Counted from the stretch's first letter, positions 37,094 through 46,519 are shown. The stretch is DNA of 64,000 bases from Mongoliitalea daihaiensis (GCF_021596945.1 NZ_CP063779.1:1773592-1837591), one strand, 5' to 3'. The notes: generated by a model from the sequence alone, not told the origin. Numbers and translations: made by a program.

Positions 37094-38185
37094 TTAGTTA
37101 ATTTTTTTGTAATTGACAGGCATTCCACCTCGTACTTGCAAAACTCCCGTGGTCAAAACCAGGTCACCATTTTTTACACCATCCATTATCTGGACATAAC
37201 TGTCCGTTCTTGTTCCGATCGTTACCTGCCGTTCTTCCACTTTGCTTTCGGCATTTACAATAAATACTTTGTATCCACTGAGTTCAGGGATAATGGCCTC
37301 CGAAGGCACCATTAATGCATCTTCATCTATTCCTAATACATACCGGATTCTAACAAACATTCCTGGAAGGAAGCGACGATTTTTGTTTGGACTCGTAGCA
37401 CGAATCCTCAACGTACGTGTTCCTGTTTCAATGCTTGGCTCATAGGCATATACAGTGCCCTCTACATCTCCACCATCCGAATCGTTGGTAAAAAATATTT
37501 TCGATCCAAGTTGAACCCTGTTGGCGTAGCGCTCGGGGATCGAAAACTCAATTTTTACTGGATCAATGTTAACAATATTGGCGATAACATCTGCTGTTCC
37601 TATAACACTACCCTCAGAGATTTGTCTCAAACCGACTACTCCGTCAAATGGAGCTCTGATGATTGTCTTATTCAGCTGGGCTTCTACCAGTCGTAAATCT
37701 GCCAAGTTGGTATTGAACTGATTCAAAACGATGTCATACTCTTCTTGTGAAATCGCTTCTTTTTCAAGCAATTGCTTTTGTCTATTCTCCTGACTTTCAA
37801 AAAGTTTTTTGGTGTAAGACAGACGCTCGTACTGCGCTTTGAGTTCATCGTCGTTTAAGTAAAGCAAAGGCGTGCCTTTTTTAACAAACTCGCCTTCTTT
37901 AAAAGAAACCTTGGTTACCAAGCCTGGGATTTCAGGGCGAAGATTTACTGTTTCATTGGGGATAATGGTTCCCGTAATATTTAAATTATTTTCCAATCGC
38001 TCCGGTCGTAGTTCCACTACATTGACTGGTAACGGAGCTCCTTGGCCAGGTGCAGCGGCCGCAGGTCCGGCATTGCTAGTTTCCTTATCTTTACCAAAAA
38101 AGGTGTCTTTTCTTGGGTAAATAAAAATGACCGCAACCACAGCAGCGATCGCAATAGTTAAAATAATTTTGGTTTGTTTTTTCAT
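37094..38185 (-). CDS. RND periplasmic adaptor (membrane fusion protein)
   Basis: A 363-residue adaptor linking pump and outer-membrane channel. It has an N-terminal membrane anchor (IILTIAIAAVVAVIFIYP), a low-complexity linker (GPAAAAPGQGAPLP), split lipoyl halves (VNLRPEIPGLVTKVSFKEGEFVKKG and IIRAPFDGVVGLRQI) around a helical hairpin, then beta-barrel and membrane-proximal domains. This is the HlyD/AcrA layout. It is the second gene of the operon, 6 bp after an alpha/beta hydrolase and 2 bp before the permease. Confidence 0.93.
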   Translation of the reverse strand: MKKQTKIILTIAIAAVVAVIFIYPRKDTFFGKDKETSNAGPAAAAPGQGAPLPVNVVELRPERLENNLNITGTIIPNETVNLRPEIPGLVTKVSFKEGEFVKKGTPLLYLNDDELKAQYERLSYTKKLFESQENRQKQLLEKEAISQEEYDIVLNQFNTNLADLRLVEAQLNKTIIRAPFDGVVGLRQISEGSVIGTADVIANIVNIDPVKIEFSIPERYANRVQLGSKIFFTNDSDGGDVEGTVYAYEPSIETGTRTLRIRATSPNKNRRFLPGMFVRIRYVLGIDEDALMVPSEAIIPELSGYKVFIVNAESKVEERQVTIGTRTDSYVQIMDGVKNGDLVLTTGVLQVRGGMPVNYKKIN

Positions 38186-38191
38186 TCTTAG

Positions 38192-39013
38192 CTAGTTCAA
38201 AGAACGTTGATGATAGGGTTGATTTAAGTTTTTTAAGAATTGAAGAGATAATTCGTTGAATTTTTCTGGTTGTTCTACATTGACCACATGCCCACAGTTA
38301 TGGATGATTTTTAAAAATGCCGTACGGTGTTCTTTTACAATTTTTTTAACGGGTTCTAAAAACATGATATCCTCATCCCCCATAATGTATAAAGTAGGGA
38401 TTTGAATATCTTTTTCCTTAAAATAGCGTAGCAAAGGATTGATATCCTTGGTGAGCTTAAACCATCGGATAAATTCTTTTTGGCACAAGCGCTTCGCCTC
38501 TCGTACAAATAGATTTCTGGACTCTGAGTGATTTTTACGGGGCATGATTACAAAAGCAAACAATTGATACAGCCACATGTATGGAAGAATGCTTTTGAAG
38601 GTATTTCCTAGAAAAACCAAGAGGCGAGAGGTAGGGTTTAACTGGGTTACAGCTCCAGCCATGACCATGGATTTCACCTTTTCAGGTGCTAATTCAGCTA
38701 GTTGCCGCGCAAGTATGGTGCCTAATGAAACCCCTATGACATGGGCAGGGGGGAGCTTTAAATGATCTAAAACTTCAATGATATCTTTTGTAACAGCAGG
38801 GAAGGTATACTTTTCCTTAAATAAATTTTTAAAAGAATTGGCAGATTTTCCGTGGCCTCTCAAGTCAATTAAGAGAAGATTGAATTCTTTTCTGAATTCT
38901 CGGATTTGTTTGTGCCAAACAGAAGATGAACCACCTGCCCCATGGATAAATACTACCCACTCCACGCTAGAAGCATGCTTGTATGTTTTATAATACAACA
39001 TTCCTTTATTCAT
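38192..39013 (-). CDS. Alpha/beta hydrolase heading the RND operon
   Basis: A 273-residue hydrolase: oxyanion region FIHGAGGSSSVWHKQI, nucleophile Ser in VIGVSLGTILA, acid in YIMGDEDIMF and base His in IHNCGHVVNVEQP. There is no signal peptide, so it is cytoplasmic. The 6-bp gap to the adaptor gene places it first in the efflux operon. It may act on a pump substrate or membrane lipid, but that is inference from position only. The substrate is unknown. The gap upstream (39014-39300) is AT-rich with no gene seen. Confidence 0.87.
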   Translation of the reverse strand: MNKGMLYYKTYKHASSVEWVVFIHGAGGSSSVWHKQIREFRKEFNLLLIDLRGHGKSANSFKNLFKEKYTFPAVTKDIIEVLDHLKLPPAHVIGVSLGTILARQLAELAPEKVKSMVMAGAVTQLNPTSRLLVFLGNTFKSILPYMWLYQLFAFVIMPRKNHSESRNLFVREAKRLCQKEFIRWFKLTKDINPLLRYFKEKDIQIPTLYIMGDEDIMFLEPVKKIVKEHRTAFLKIIHNCGHVVNVEQPEKFNELSLQFLKNLNQPYHQRSLN

Positions 39014-39300
39014 TGCTTTGCGGGTATAACTAGGACCTGATACAGAAAGTTATTAAATGGTAATTTACAGCCTTTTCCTATCCCTTGAAACATGCATGTT
39101 TATAGGTGGCAGGAATAAGATTTTAGTGGTTTCAATTTTTTGTTGAACCTGTTTTTTATGAGTAATAATCAAAATTGGACAGTTTGAGTTCATTTTTGGC
39201 AGATTTCAAATTGGCTATTTTTGAAATAATATTCTATTTATAGCTATTTTTTGGCAAACCATTAGAATAAATTATCAATAATAATCAAAATAGCGATTGA

Positions 39301-39723
39301 CTATTTTGTGAAAATCTGTGATGGGTCTTGAAATGACTTAAACTCCAACGCATTGCCTGCCGGATCCAAGAAAAACATAGTAGCTTGCTCTCCAACTTCC
39401 CCTTGAAATCGAATATAGGGTTCGATGATAAATTGAATACCATGAGATTTAAGTTTATCAGCAAGCTCATGCCATTCCTCCCAAGGTAGGATTGCACCAA
39501 AATGCCTGACGGGAACGTATTTTCCATCCACCTCATTGGCTTGTGCTTGTGCAAGCTCTTCAGGTTTTACATGTGCGGAAAGTTGATGCCCGAAAAAGTT
39601 GAAGTCTATCCATTTGTCGGTACTTCTCCCGATGTCACATCCTAAAAGATTCCCATAAAAGGCTCTTGTTTCTTCGATATCCCGAATGGGAAATGCTAAA
39701 TGAAATGGCTTGAATTGATTCAT
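39301..39723 (-). CDS. VOC-family (glyoxalase/dioxygenase fold) protein
   Basis: A 140-residue protein made of paired beta-alpha-beta modules: [25 protein letters not shown] in the first half and [25 protein letters not shown], then [16 protein letters not shown] in the second. The metal ligand pattern (His8 in FHLAF, His in RHFGAI, Glu in ALEFK) fits a VOC metalloenzyme. Proteins of this length in Bacteroidota are often labelled glyoxalase without testing. It is divergent from the patatin gene with 60 bp between starts. Confidence 0.85.
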   Translation of the reverse strand: MNQFKPFHLAFPIRDIEETRAFYGNLLGCDIGRSTDKWIDFNFFGHQLSAHVKPEELAQAQANEVDGKYVPVRHFGAILPWEEWHELADKLKSHGIQFIIEPYIRFQGEVGEQATMFFLDPAGNALEFKSFQDPSQIFTK

Positions 39724-39738
39724 AATTCCTTATTTTTG
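39710..39738 (+). promoter_or_regulatory. Candidate promoter of the patatin-methyltransferase operon
   Basis: TTG at 39710-39712, an 18-bp spacer and TATTTTTG at 39731-39738 fit the Bacteroidota -33/-7 pattern well. The expected start is near 39745, with a leader of about 40 nt. The -33 box overlaps the first codons of the divergent VOC gene. Confidence 0.52.
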
Positions 39739-39783
39739 ACAAAAATCCGTTAAATTTTCCACTTATAAAAAGCACTTTTACAA

Positions 39784-40677
39784 ATGAGTAAGAAAACTGT
39801 TTCATTGGTATTATCAAGTGGTGGGGCTCGGGGGATGGCTCATATTGGAGCTATCGAGGCGTTGGAAGAAGCAGGCTATGAGATTGTTTCCATCGCAGGC
39901 TGCTCTGCAGGAGCTTTGATCGGTGGTATCTATGCAACTGGGAATCTTCCAACATTTAAAGATTGGATTTGTAACTTGGATAGAGTAGATGTTTTTTCAT
40001 TAATGGACTTCACCTTTTCCAGCCGTGGATTTATTAAGGGAGAGAAGGTTTTTGGGGAGTTAAAAAAACTTATTGAAGATTGTGATATAGAGTCCTTGCA
40101 GATACCTTTTTATTGCACAGCTGTAGAGATCCCAAGTGGGGAAGAAAGGGTTTTTCATTCAGGTAGTTTGTATGATGCCATTCGTGCGTCTGTATCTATT
40201 CCATCGGTTTTGACGCCAGCTAAAATTGGGAATCAAGAATATATTGATGGTGGTATTTTAAATCCTTTGCCATTTGATATAATTCCTGACAAGGAGTTGG
40301 GGGATCTTATGGTAGCTGTTGACCTCAATGGCCCCAAAGATACTTTTATGAAAATTGAAAAAATCAAATCAAAGGAATCGATTCAACTACCACGGTGGAT
40401 GAAAGATTATAAAAAGAAATTCAGTAATTATTTCAAAGATGAAGCTAAAGAAGAAATACATAAAGGTATGGGCTTCGTCGATTTATTAAACTATTCTTTC
40501 GATCTGCTACAGGATAAATTGTCTGAGCTAGTTTTGGAAAAGCATAAAGTGGATATCCTCATAGAAATTTCCCGGGACCAAGCAGGTACCTTGGAATTTG
40601 AGAAGGCTGCTGAGCTTATTCAGATTGGGAAGGAAAAAATGAAAAACGCGATAGAAACATTTGAATATGGGAATTGA
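39784..40677 (+). CDS. Patatin-like phospholipase
   Basis: A 297-residue lipid acyl hydrolase of the patatin/RssA type. The oxyanion hole GGARGMAH is near residues 12-19, the nucleophile Ser lies in GCSAGALIGG near 40-49, and the catalytic Asp is in DGGILNPLP. The Ser-Asp dyad is complete. No signal peptide is seen, so it is probably cytoplasmic or peripheral on the inner membrane. The following methyltransferase gene starts inside its last codons (11-bp overlap), so the two are translationally coupled. Confidence 0.92.
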   Translation: MSKKTVSLVLSSGGARGMAHIGAIEALEEAGYEIVSIAGCSAGALIGGIYATGNLPTFKDWICNLDRVDVFSLMDFTFSSRGFIKGEKVFGELKKLIEDCDIESLQIPFYCTAVEIPSGEERVFHSGSLYDAIRASVSIPSVLTPAKIGNQEYIDGGILNPLPFDIIPDKELGDLMVAVDLNGPKDTFMKIEKIKSKESIQLPRWMKDYKKKFSNYFKDEAKEEIHKGMGFVDLLNYSFDLLQDKLSELVLEKHKVDILIEISRDQAGTLEFEKAAELIQIGKEKMKNAIETFEYGN

Positions 40678-41296
40678 AGAGCTCAACCACTTGTTGGGAA
40701 ATATTGATATTTATTTATTGGATCAAATCCTCAAAGGACGCTTTAAAAAAGAGATGAATATCTTGGATGTGGGCTGTGGAGAAGGAAGAAATTGCATTTA
40801 TTTCTTGCGGGAAGGTTACAAGGTTTTCGGGATTGATCCGAATCCTACAGCTATTCAAATGGCAAGGGTCTACGCTCGAAGTATTCAGCCTGAGTACGAT
40901 TTATTGCGTTTTCAGGAAGGGGATGCGCGTGAGATTCCTTTTCATCCCGCTGCATTTGATGCGGTTATTAGTTCGGCAGTACTTCATTTTGCAGATTCTG
41001 AAGAAGCGTTTATGCAGATGTTTGCGGAGCATTTGCGGGTGTTAAAGCCAGGAGGCTTATTTTTTCTTCGGATGTGTACAGACGCGGGGGGAATACTAGC
41101 CAAGGCTCCTCATTTAGGAGATGGAGTGTATGTATTGCCCGATGGATCAGAGCGATTCGTTCTCAAGGAAAATCTTTTGAACACGTTGTTGGAAACATTT
41201 CCGCTTTCATATGTGGAAGCTCCTAAATCAGTGTTGGTTCATGGGCAGCGTGCCATGGGAGTATTGGTGTTTGAGAAAGGGTATAGTTTTATTTAA
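40667..41296 (+). CDS. Class I SAM-dependent methyltransferase
   Basis: A 209-residue Rossmann-fold methyltransferase. Motif I is ILDVGCGEGRN, motif II the acidic end FGIDPNP, then QEGDAREIPF and motif IV AVISSAVLHFAD, with VLKPGGLFFLRM after it. The ATG at 40667 is preferred to the TTG at 40661. It overlaps the patatin stop by 11 bp and is convergent with the desaturase gene (8-bp overlap of the 3' ends). The substrate is unknown; coupling to a lipase suggests a lipid-related or small-molecule target, as inference only. Confidence 0.87.
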   Translation: MGIEELNHLLGNIDIYLLDQILKGRFKKEMNILDVGCGEGRNCIYFLREGYKVFGIDPNPTAIQMARVYARSIQPEYDLLRFQEGDAREIPFHPAAFDAVISSAVLHFADSEEAFMQMFAEHLRVLKPGGLFFLRMCTDAGGILAKAPHLGDGVYVLPDGSERFVLKENLLNTLLETFPLSYVEAPKSVLVHGQRAMGVLVFEKGYSFI

Positions 41297-42770
41297 CCAT
41301 CTCTCCCATAATTTTTGCTGATAACAAACACAAGGGAATCCCTCCTCCTGGATGTACACTCCCCCCTACAAAGTAGAGATTGTGGATATCAGAAGAAAAA
41401 TTGGCATGTCGCATAAACGCTGCGTAACGATTATTGGAGCTGTTCCCATACAATGCGCCATTGGCAGAGGATGTTTTGGATTCAATGGTTCGTGGTTCTA
41501 AGACCTGCTCTACTTCAATTAATGGTTCTATGTCAGTTTGGAGAACCCGATTGATTTTTTGCATGATGGTTTTGCGCGCTTCGGCTATCATGTGATCCCA
41601 ATCCTGTCCTTGGTTATTGGGGACATTGATCATGGTAAACCAATTCATACAGCCCACCGGTGCATCATCTTTTTTATACACAGAAGTGATATTGATGTAC
41701 ACGGTAGGGTCATGATAGATGCTTCCTTTGTTAAAAATGTGGTTAAACTCCTCCTGATAATCTTCACTGAATAAAATATTATGAAGATCCAGCTCTTGAA
41801 ATTCCTTTTTGATACCCCAATAGAAAATCAAAGCAGAAGAGGATTTGGGTTGGTTGAGTAATTTTTCTGGTTGCTTTTGCTTGCGAAGGATAGTCTTGTA
41901 GGCATTGACCATGTCCATATTGTTGATGACAATATGTGCAGGATAGCTATTATCTGCTGTTTTCACCCCCTTGACCTGTTTTTTTTCTACTAAAATTTCT
42001 TCCACTTTGGTGTTAAAAACAAACTGCACACCTAAGTCTTGTGCGAGTTTGTATAGGCTATTGGTGATGTCAAACATGCCCTTGCGGGGAAAGTAGGCTC
42101 CAATGTTGAATTCCAAGTGGGGAATAATATTCAATGTCGCAGGTGTTTCGTAAGGGTTGGAACCATTATAGGTAGCGTAGCGATTGAAGAGTTGTACAGT
42201 TTTAGCTTGCTTGAATTGGGCTTGGTTGGCCTTGTGCATGGTGTTGAAAATACCTAGTTTCCCCAACTTCAGGTAGCATTTCAACGCCTGCGCATTGAGC
42301 CATGTTTCCCAGCGATGCAGGGAACGATGCATAAATAATGGTGCCAAATGCTCATAGATAAAAGAAGATGTATCTAAGGCTGTACGGATATTTTCTTTTG
42401 GTTCGCCAAGCTGTGTTTCCACTTCTGCTGCAAATTTTTCTAGGTCTGCATAGGCCTGCACCCGCTTGCCGTCTTCCCAAAAGTAGTGACAGGCCACGGG
42501 CAATTTGGTGTATTGAAAATAATCAGAAGGATTTTTACCTGCTAATCGGAATAATTCTTCTACTTGCTCCGGCAAGGTAAACAGTGAAGGGCCTGCATCA
42601 AACCGATAGCCTTCCAGTTGAAATTCTGATAATTTACCTCCTGGGTAGCTATTCGATTCTAACACTGTCACTTCAAAACCTTTACATGCCATTCTGATAG
42701 ATGAGGCAATTCCTGCAATTCCAGCTCCGATTACGATTACTTTTTTCACTTCAATGCTTTTACTTGTCAA
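41289..42770 (-). CDS. Phytoene desaturase-family oxidoreductase, CrtD-like
   Basis: FAD-dependent carotenoid desaturase of 493 residues. The N-terminal dinucleotide motif is VIVIGAGIAGIASSIRMA; then ESNSYPGGKLSEF and RFDAGPSLFTLP. The C terminus reads NLYFVGGSVHPGGGIPLCLLSAK. In CrtI proteins that last stretch usually reads closer to GAGTHPGAGIPGV, so the GGSVHPGGGIPLCL form points to CrtD, which makes the 3',4' double bond in hydroxylated carotenoids. No other crt gene lies in the window. Family is sure; CrtD rather than CrtI is a judgement from the C-terminal motif. Confidence 0.82.
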   Translation of the reverse strand: MTSKSIEVKKVIVIGAGIAGIASSIRMACKGFEVTVLESNSYPGGKLSEFQLEGYRFDAGPSLFTLPEQVEELFRLAGKNPSDYFQYTKLPVACHYFWEDGKRVQAYADLEKFAAEVETQLGEPKENIRTALDTSSFIYEHLAPLFMHRSLHRWETWLNAQALKCYLKLGKLGIFNTMHKANQAQFKQAKTVQLFNRYATYNGSNPYETPATLNIIPHLEFNIGAYFPRKGMFDITNSLYKLAQDLGVQFVFNTKVEEILVEKKQVKGVKTADNSYPAHIVINNMDMVNAYKTILRKQKQPEKLLNQPKSSSALIFYWGIKKEFQELDLHNILFSEDYQEEFNHIFNKGSIYHDPTVYINITSVYKKDDAPVGCMNWFTMINVPNNQGQDWDHMIAEARKTIMQKINRVLQTDIEPLIEVEQVLEPRTIESKTSSANGALYGNSSNNRYAAFMRHANFSSDIHNLYFVGGSVHPGGGIPLCLLSAKIMGEMVK

Positions 42771-42830
42771 ACACCATTACCCCATTGAAATGTTTATTGC
42801 TTTCCAGGCGAATCCACATCCCAGCGCTCA

Positions 42831-42868
42831 AAAATAAAAACCCTTTCCAATAAAAACTGGAAAGGGTT
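42831..42868 (-). terminator. Terminator after glyS
   Basis: An 11-bp perfect stem (AACCCTTTCCA / TGGAAAGGGTT) with an 8-nt loop. On the minus strand it is followed by a T-rich tail (TTTATTTT). It lies 23 bp past the glyS stop. Confidence 0.85.
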
Positions 42869-42891
42869 CATTTTTAAAAGCCTGACTTTAA

Positions 42892-44358
42892 TCAGCACTT
42901 CTCAAATATTCTGCGGAAGCTACAAGCCTCACTCAAGCGTTGATGCAGGTCTGTAATGGCTACACGCTCTTGTTCGGTAGTGTCTCTGTGACGGATCGTA
43001 ACCGTGTTGTCTTCCAGGGTCTGATGATCTACTGCGATACAGAAAGGAGTACCAATCAAGTCCTGACGGGTATAGCGTTTTCCTATGGAAGCAGCATCTT
43101 CATATACAATGTTGAAATCGTACTTCAACAAGTTGATGATTTCTTGGCCCTTTTCAGGCAGACCATCTTTTTTGGTCAATGGAAGAATGGCAGCTTTTAC
43201 AGGTGCAATCGCAGGATGGAATTTTAAGTAAGTGCGCTCCTTTCCATCAACATTTTCATGCACATACGCATTGCACATGGTCATCAAAAACAGGCGGTCT
43301 GCACCGATGGAAGTTTCGATGACGTAAGGAATGTAGTTTTGATTGATTTCCGGGTCAAAATACTGCTGTTTCTTTTTGGAGTATTCCTGATGGCTCTTCA
43401 AGTCAAAGTCAGTTCTGGAATGTATACCCTCCACTTCTTTGAAACCAAATGGGAATTCAAACTCAATATCCATGGCCGCATTGGCATAGTGCGCCAGCTT
43501 CTCATGGTCATGTCTTCTTAATTTTTCTTCTGGTATACCCAAAGCCTTGTGCCACTGCATGCGGGTTGCAGCCCACTGCTTGTACCAATCTAGCTCGGAG
43601 CCCGGGCGAACAAAGAATTGCATCTCCATTTGTTCAAATTCACGCATACGGAAAATGAATTGTCTAGCTACAATCTCGTTTCTAAAGGCCTTACCGATTT
43701 GTGCGATACCGAAGGGAACTTTCATTCGAGCGGTTTTCTGCACATTCAAGAAATTGACAAAAATACCTTGTGCTGTCTCAGGTCTCAAGTAGATGGTGGA
43801 AGCGTCCTCCGCTACAGAACCCACTTGGGTAGAAAACATCAAATTAAACTGACGAACTTCTGTCCAGTTGGTAGTACCGGACAAAGGGCATGTGATTCCC
43901 TCATTGATGATGAGTTCGCGAACACCAGTCAAATCCTCTGCTTCGAGTAAGCGAGCCATCGCATTTAATAAATTCTGCGCTCGCTCTTGATCTCCGCTTT
44001 TCTCATATTGAGCGGCCTTATCTTCGATCAACACATCGGCTCTGTAGCGTTTTTTGGAATCTTTGTTGTCGATCATGGGATCGTTGAAACTATCCACGTG
44101 ACCAGAGGCTTTCCAAGTAGTTGGGTGCATAAAAATGGCCGAGTCTAACCCTACGATGTTATCGTTGAGTCGAGTCATCGTCTCCCACCAAAGACGCTTG
44201 AGGTTATTTTTTAATTCTACTCCGTACGGTCCAAAGTCATAGACCGCCTGAAGTCCATCGTAAATCTCAGAGGATGGATACACAAAGCCGTATTCTTTGG
44301 CATGTGCAATGATATCTTTCAATTGTGCGTTTTCCGCAGTTTGTTCGTTCTTTGCCAT
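42892..44358 (-). CDS. glyS: Glycine--tRNA ligase (alpha2 type)
   Basis: Class II aminoacyl-tRNA synthetase charging tRNA-Gly, 488 residues. It is the single-chain dimeric type, not the two-subunit alpha2beta2 form. Visible: the N-terminal AKEYGFVYPSSEIYDGLQAVYDFGPYG, motif 2 region GKAFRNEIVARQFIFRMREFEQMEMQFF and the C-terminal anticodon-binding region starting APVKAAILPL. The start is the internal ATG at 44358 (MAKNEQ...), which gives the normal N terminus; the frame extends 20 codons further without homology. It has a terminator on each side. Confidence 0.95.
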   Translation of the reverse strand: MAKNEQTAENAQLKDIIAHAKEYGFVYPSSEIYDGLQAVYDFGPYGVELKNNLKRLWWETMTRLNDNIVGLDSAIFMHPTTWKASGHVDSFNDPMIDNKDSKKRYRADVLIEDKAAQYEKSGDQERAQNLLNAMARLLEAEDLTGVRELIINEGITCPLSGTTNWTEVRQFNLMFSTQVGSVAEDASTIYLRPETAQGIFVNFLNVQKTARMKVPFGIAQIGKAFRNEIVARQFIFRMREFEQMEMQFFVRPGSELDWYKQWAATRMQWHKALGIPEEKLRRHDHEKLAHYANAAMDIEFEFPFGFKEVEGIHSRTDFDLKSHQEYSKKKQQYFDPEINQNYIPYVIETSIGADRLFLMTMCNAYVHENVDGKERTYLKFHPAIAPVKAAILPLTKKDGLPEKGQEIINLLKYDFNIVYEDAASIGKRYTRQDLIGTPFCIAVDHQTLEDNTVTIRHRDTTEQERVAITDLHQRLSEACSFRRIFEKC

Positions 44359-44428
44359 AGGGCGCAAAAATAAGTAAAATGACTGAATAGCAAGATAAAG
44401 GTCTTGCCTAATCCTCAAAAAATGGCAT

Positions 44429-44466
44429 AAAAAAATCCTTTCATGTAGGAATGATGAAAGGATTTT
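44429..44466 (-). terminator. Terminator after the 138-residue exported protein gene
   Basis: A 13-bp perfect stem (AAAATCCTTTCAT / ATGAAAGGATTTT) with a 9-nt loop. On the minus strand T-rich sequence follows. It lies 25 bp past the upstream gene's stop. Confidence 0.82.
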
Positions 44467-44490
44467 ATGAATTATTGACTGCGTTATTAA

Positions 44491-44907
44491 TTAACGGAAT
44501 GTATATTTAAGGCCAAGGCCTGCCCGTAAATAATTTCTCCGCTCATTGGGGAAAATTGGACTTGCTTCCATAGAGATGCCAATGTTTTTGGAATTGAATG
44601 GCTTTACCAATAGTCCGAGTGGAACCCCTAAGTAAAATCCATCTCTATCTCCCTCAGAACCGATATGGAATCCGGAGTAAAAGTTTACTTCATCCCTTTT
44701 GATAAAATTGTAGCCGAAGGTCCCTTCAATCCCTACATTTCTACCTGTAGACAGCCTGGCTTCTCCGAAGATCTGATTGTCAGGATCTGTTCCAATACTT
44801 GCAAAGGTAGCAGAACTCAAGCGCTGAATTCCGGCTGCAATCTGTGCCTGCGCCTGAATGGTCAGTCCACTTACGAAAAGGAATGTGAACACAAATAATT
44901 TTTTCAT
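44491..44907 (-). CDS. Small exported protein, probable outer-membrane barrel
   Basis: A 138-residue protein with a signal peptide (MKKLFVFTFLFVSGLTIQAQAQ). The mature part is glycine and aromatic rich with alternating strands (VGIEGTFGYNFI, VNFYSGFHIGSE, FYLGVPLGLLVKPF, IGISMEASPIF) and ends GLGLKYTFR, an aromatic-ending barrel signature. It is smaller than usual OmpW/OmpX-like barrels but could still form eight short strands. No named family was recognised. Confidence 0.78.
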   Translation of the reverse strand: MKKLFVFTFLFVSGLTIQAQAQIAAGIQRLSSATFASIGTDPDNQIFGEARLSTGRNVGIEGTFGYNFIKRDEVNFYSGFHIGSEGDRDGFYLGVPLGLLVKPFNSKNIGISMEASPIFPNERRNYLRAGLGLKYTFR

Positions 44908-44954
44908 AAATTAAATAGTTGGTTTTTTGCTATAGTTGCAAATTCTAGACCAAA

Positions 44955-45986
44955 CTATTCTATACCTATTCGCTGCCCGGTTCGGTTGCTTTCAAAAACA
45001 GCTTCAATAATTTTCAAAACCAAGATGGCTTCTTCCATTTTTACAAGTAATGATGCTTTTCCGTGAATAGCATCTGCAACATTTTGATAGAAAATACGGT
45101 AGTCGCCTCTTTCAGTAGGGTAAGACATTTGTGCGTGAGCTAAGTGTAATTGTCCCCACGCTTCTGCTGATTCTAATCCCCAGTTCGGACCTTCTGGTAA
45201 GCGCTCTTCTTTCAGGGCTTTTTCTTGCACATCCAAACCGTATTTGATGTAGCTGCCTTTTTCACCAAGGACAAGAAATTTCATCATCGGCACATTACTC
45301 ATACAGGAAGCTGTCAGTCGGCAATGAATACCTGGGTAGTGTAGGGTGATGTCAAAAAAATCATCCGCAACGGCATTTTGGCGTTGCTTCAAAATTGTGG
45401 CCTGTACAGCGGTTGGTCTCCCAAACAATAGTACAGCCTGATCAATCAAATGCGTTCCCAGATCGTATGTGATCCCATTACCGGGCACTTCTTTTTCTCT
45501 CCAGTTATCGGCCAAATCAGGCCTGAATCGGTCAAAGTGGGATTCAAAATGAACAATCCTGCCCAAAGTGCCTTCTTGCAACAACTTCTGAACCGTGCGG
45601 ATATCTCCATCCAATCGTCGGTTTTGGAATATGGAAAGTATGAGCCCCTTTTCTCGAGCTAAGCCATGTAATGTTTCTGCTTCGTGGGAATGGACGGTGA
45701 CTGGTTTGTCTACAACCACATGCTTTCCTGCCTCCAATGCCATTTTCGCTTGGGAGTAATGAAATTCATTGGGGGTGACTATGACTAGTAAGTCAGCAGC
45801 ATCCGCTTCTAAGAGTTTTTCTAAGCTCTTAAATACCTCAACTTCTGGATATTTTTCCTGAGAACGGGTGCTGTTTCGCTCTACCACCGCGGTTAACTGA
45901 AGCATGGGGCAAACACTGATCAACGGTGCATGAAATTTTTCACCCACTGAGCCAAAACCCACTAAACCAACTCTTATAACTGACAT
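44955..45986 (-). CDS. Gfo/Idh/MocA-family oxidoreductase
   Basis: A 343-residue NAD(P)-dependent oxidoreductase. The Rossmann motif is VGLVGFGSVGEKFHAPLI at the N terminus, and the catalytic-site motif is VDKPVTVHSHEAETL near residue 90 with the conserved Lys. The C-terminal domain contains YDLGTHLIDQAVLLFG, with the conserved His. The family acts on sugars, inositols and related compounds; the substrate here is unknown. No signal peptide. It is 20 bp downstream of slyD on the same strand and is probably in one transcript with it. Confidence 0.9.
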   Translation of the reverse strand: MSVIRVGLVGFGSVGEKFHAPLISVCPMLQLTAVVERNSTRSQEKYPEVEVFKSLEKLLEADAADLLVIVTPNEFHYSQAKMALEAGKHVVVDKPVTVHSHEAETLHGLAREKGLILSIFQNRRLDGDIRTVQKLLQEGTLGRIVHFESHFDRFRPDLADNWREKEVPGNGITYDLGTHLIDQAVLLFGRPTAVQATILKQRQNAVADDFFDITLHYPGIHCRLTASCMSNVPMMKFLVLGEKGSYIKYGLDVQEKALKEERLPEGPNWGLESAEAWGQLHLAHAQMSYPTERGDYRIFYQNVADAIHGKASLLVKMEEAILVLKIIEAVFESNRTGQRIGIE

Positions 45987-46006
45987 ATATTGTTTATTGT
46001 AGGAAG

Positions 46007-46519
46007 TTAATGATGATGGCCACCCGGACCGTGTACGTGTCCATGATCAATTTCTTCCGGTTCAGCATCGCGGATAGAAACGATTTCACCTTTGAAATGT
46101 AAGTCAAAGCCAGCCAAGGGAGAATTGAAGTCCATATGCACCCCTTTATAGTCAATTTTGATGATTTCTCCCCGCAGCTGATTGCCCTGATCGTCTTGCA
46201 TGGGGATAACTTTCCCTACCTTCAACAGGTCTTTTTGTTTTTGACCGTTTTCTTTGAAATTAGCTTTAGGGATGATGACTTTTTTATTTTCGTCGTAGTC
46301 TCCATATCCGTTTTCAAAATCGATGAATACATCGAATGAGTCGCCAACTTCTTTGCCTTCCAACGCATGCTCCAAAGCAGGCAGCACATGGCCTGTTCCG
46401 AATAAAAAGTAGAAGGGTTGGTCTTTGTCAACTTTTTCAAAGGACACCATACCAGTTTCCCCATCGTCTACATGCAGCTCGTAACTTACGGCTACAACTT
46501 TATTTTTTTCTATTTTCAT
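46007..46519 (-). CDS. slyD: SlyD-type FKBP peptidyl-prolyl isomerase
   Basis: A 170-residue cytoplasmic prolyl isomerase and chaperone. The FKBP fold is interrupted by the IF (insert-in-flap) domain typical of SlyD: SYELHVDDGETG, then FLFGTGHVLPALEHALEGKEVGDSF, then the insert, and the returning VHMDFNSPLAGFDLHFKGEI. The C terminus is His-rich (DHGHVHGPGGHHH), shorter than the E. coli metal-binding tail but suited to bind nickel or zinc. The ATG at 46519 is used; the frame extends seven codons further. It precedes the oxidoreductase gene by 20 bp. Confidence 0.92.
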   Translation of the reverse strand: MKIEKNKVVAVSYELHVDDGETGMVSFEKVDKDQPFYFLFGTGHVLPALEHALEGKEVGDSFDVFIDFENGYGDYDENKKVIIPKANFKENGQKQKDLLKVGKVIPMQDDQGNQLRGEIIKIDYKGVHMDFNSPLAGFDLHFKGEIVSIRDAEPEEIDHGHVHGPGGHHH

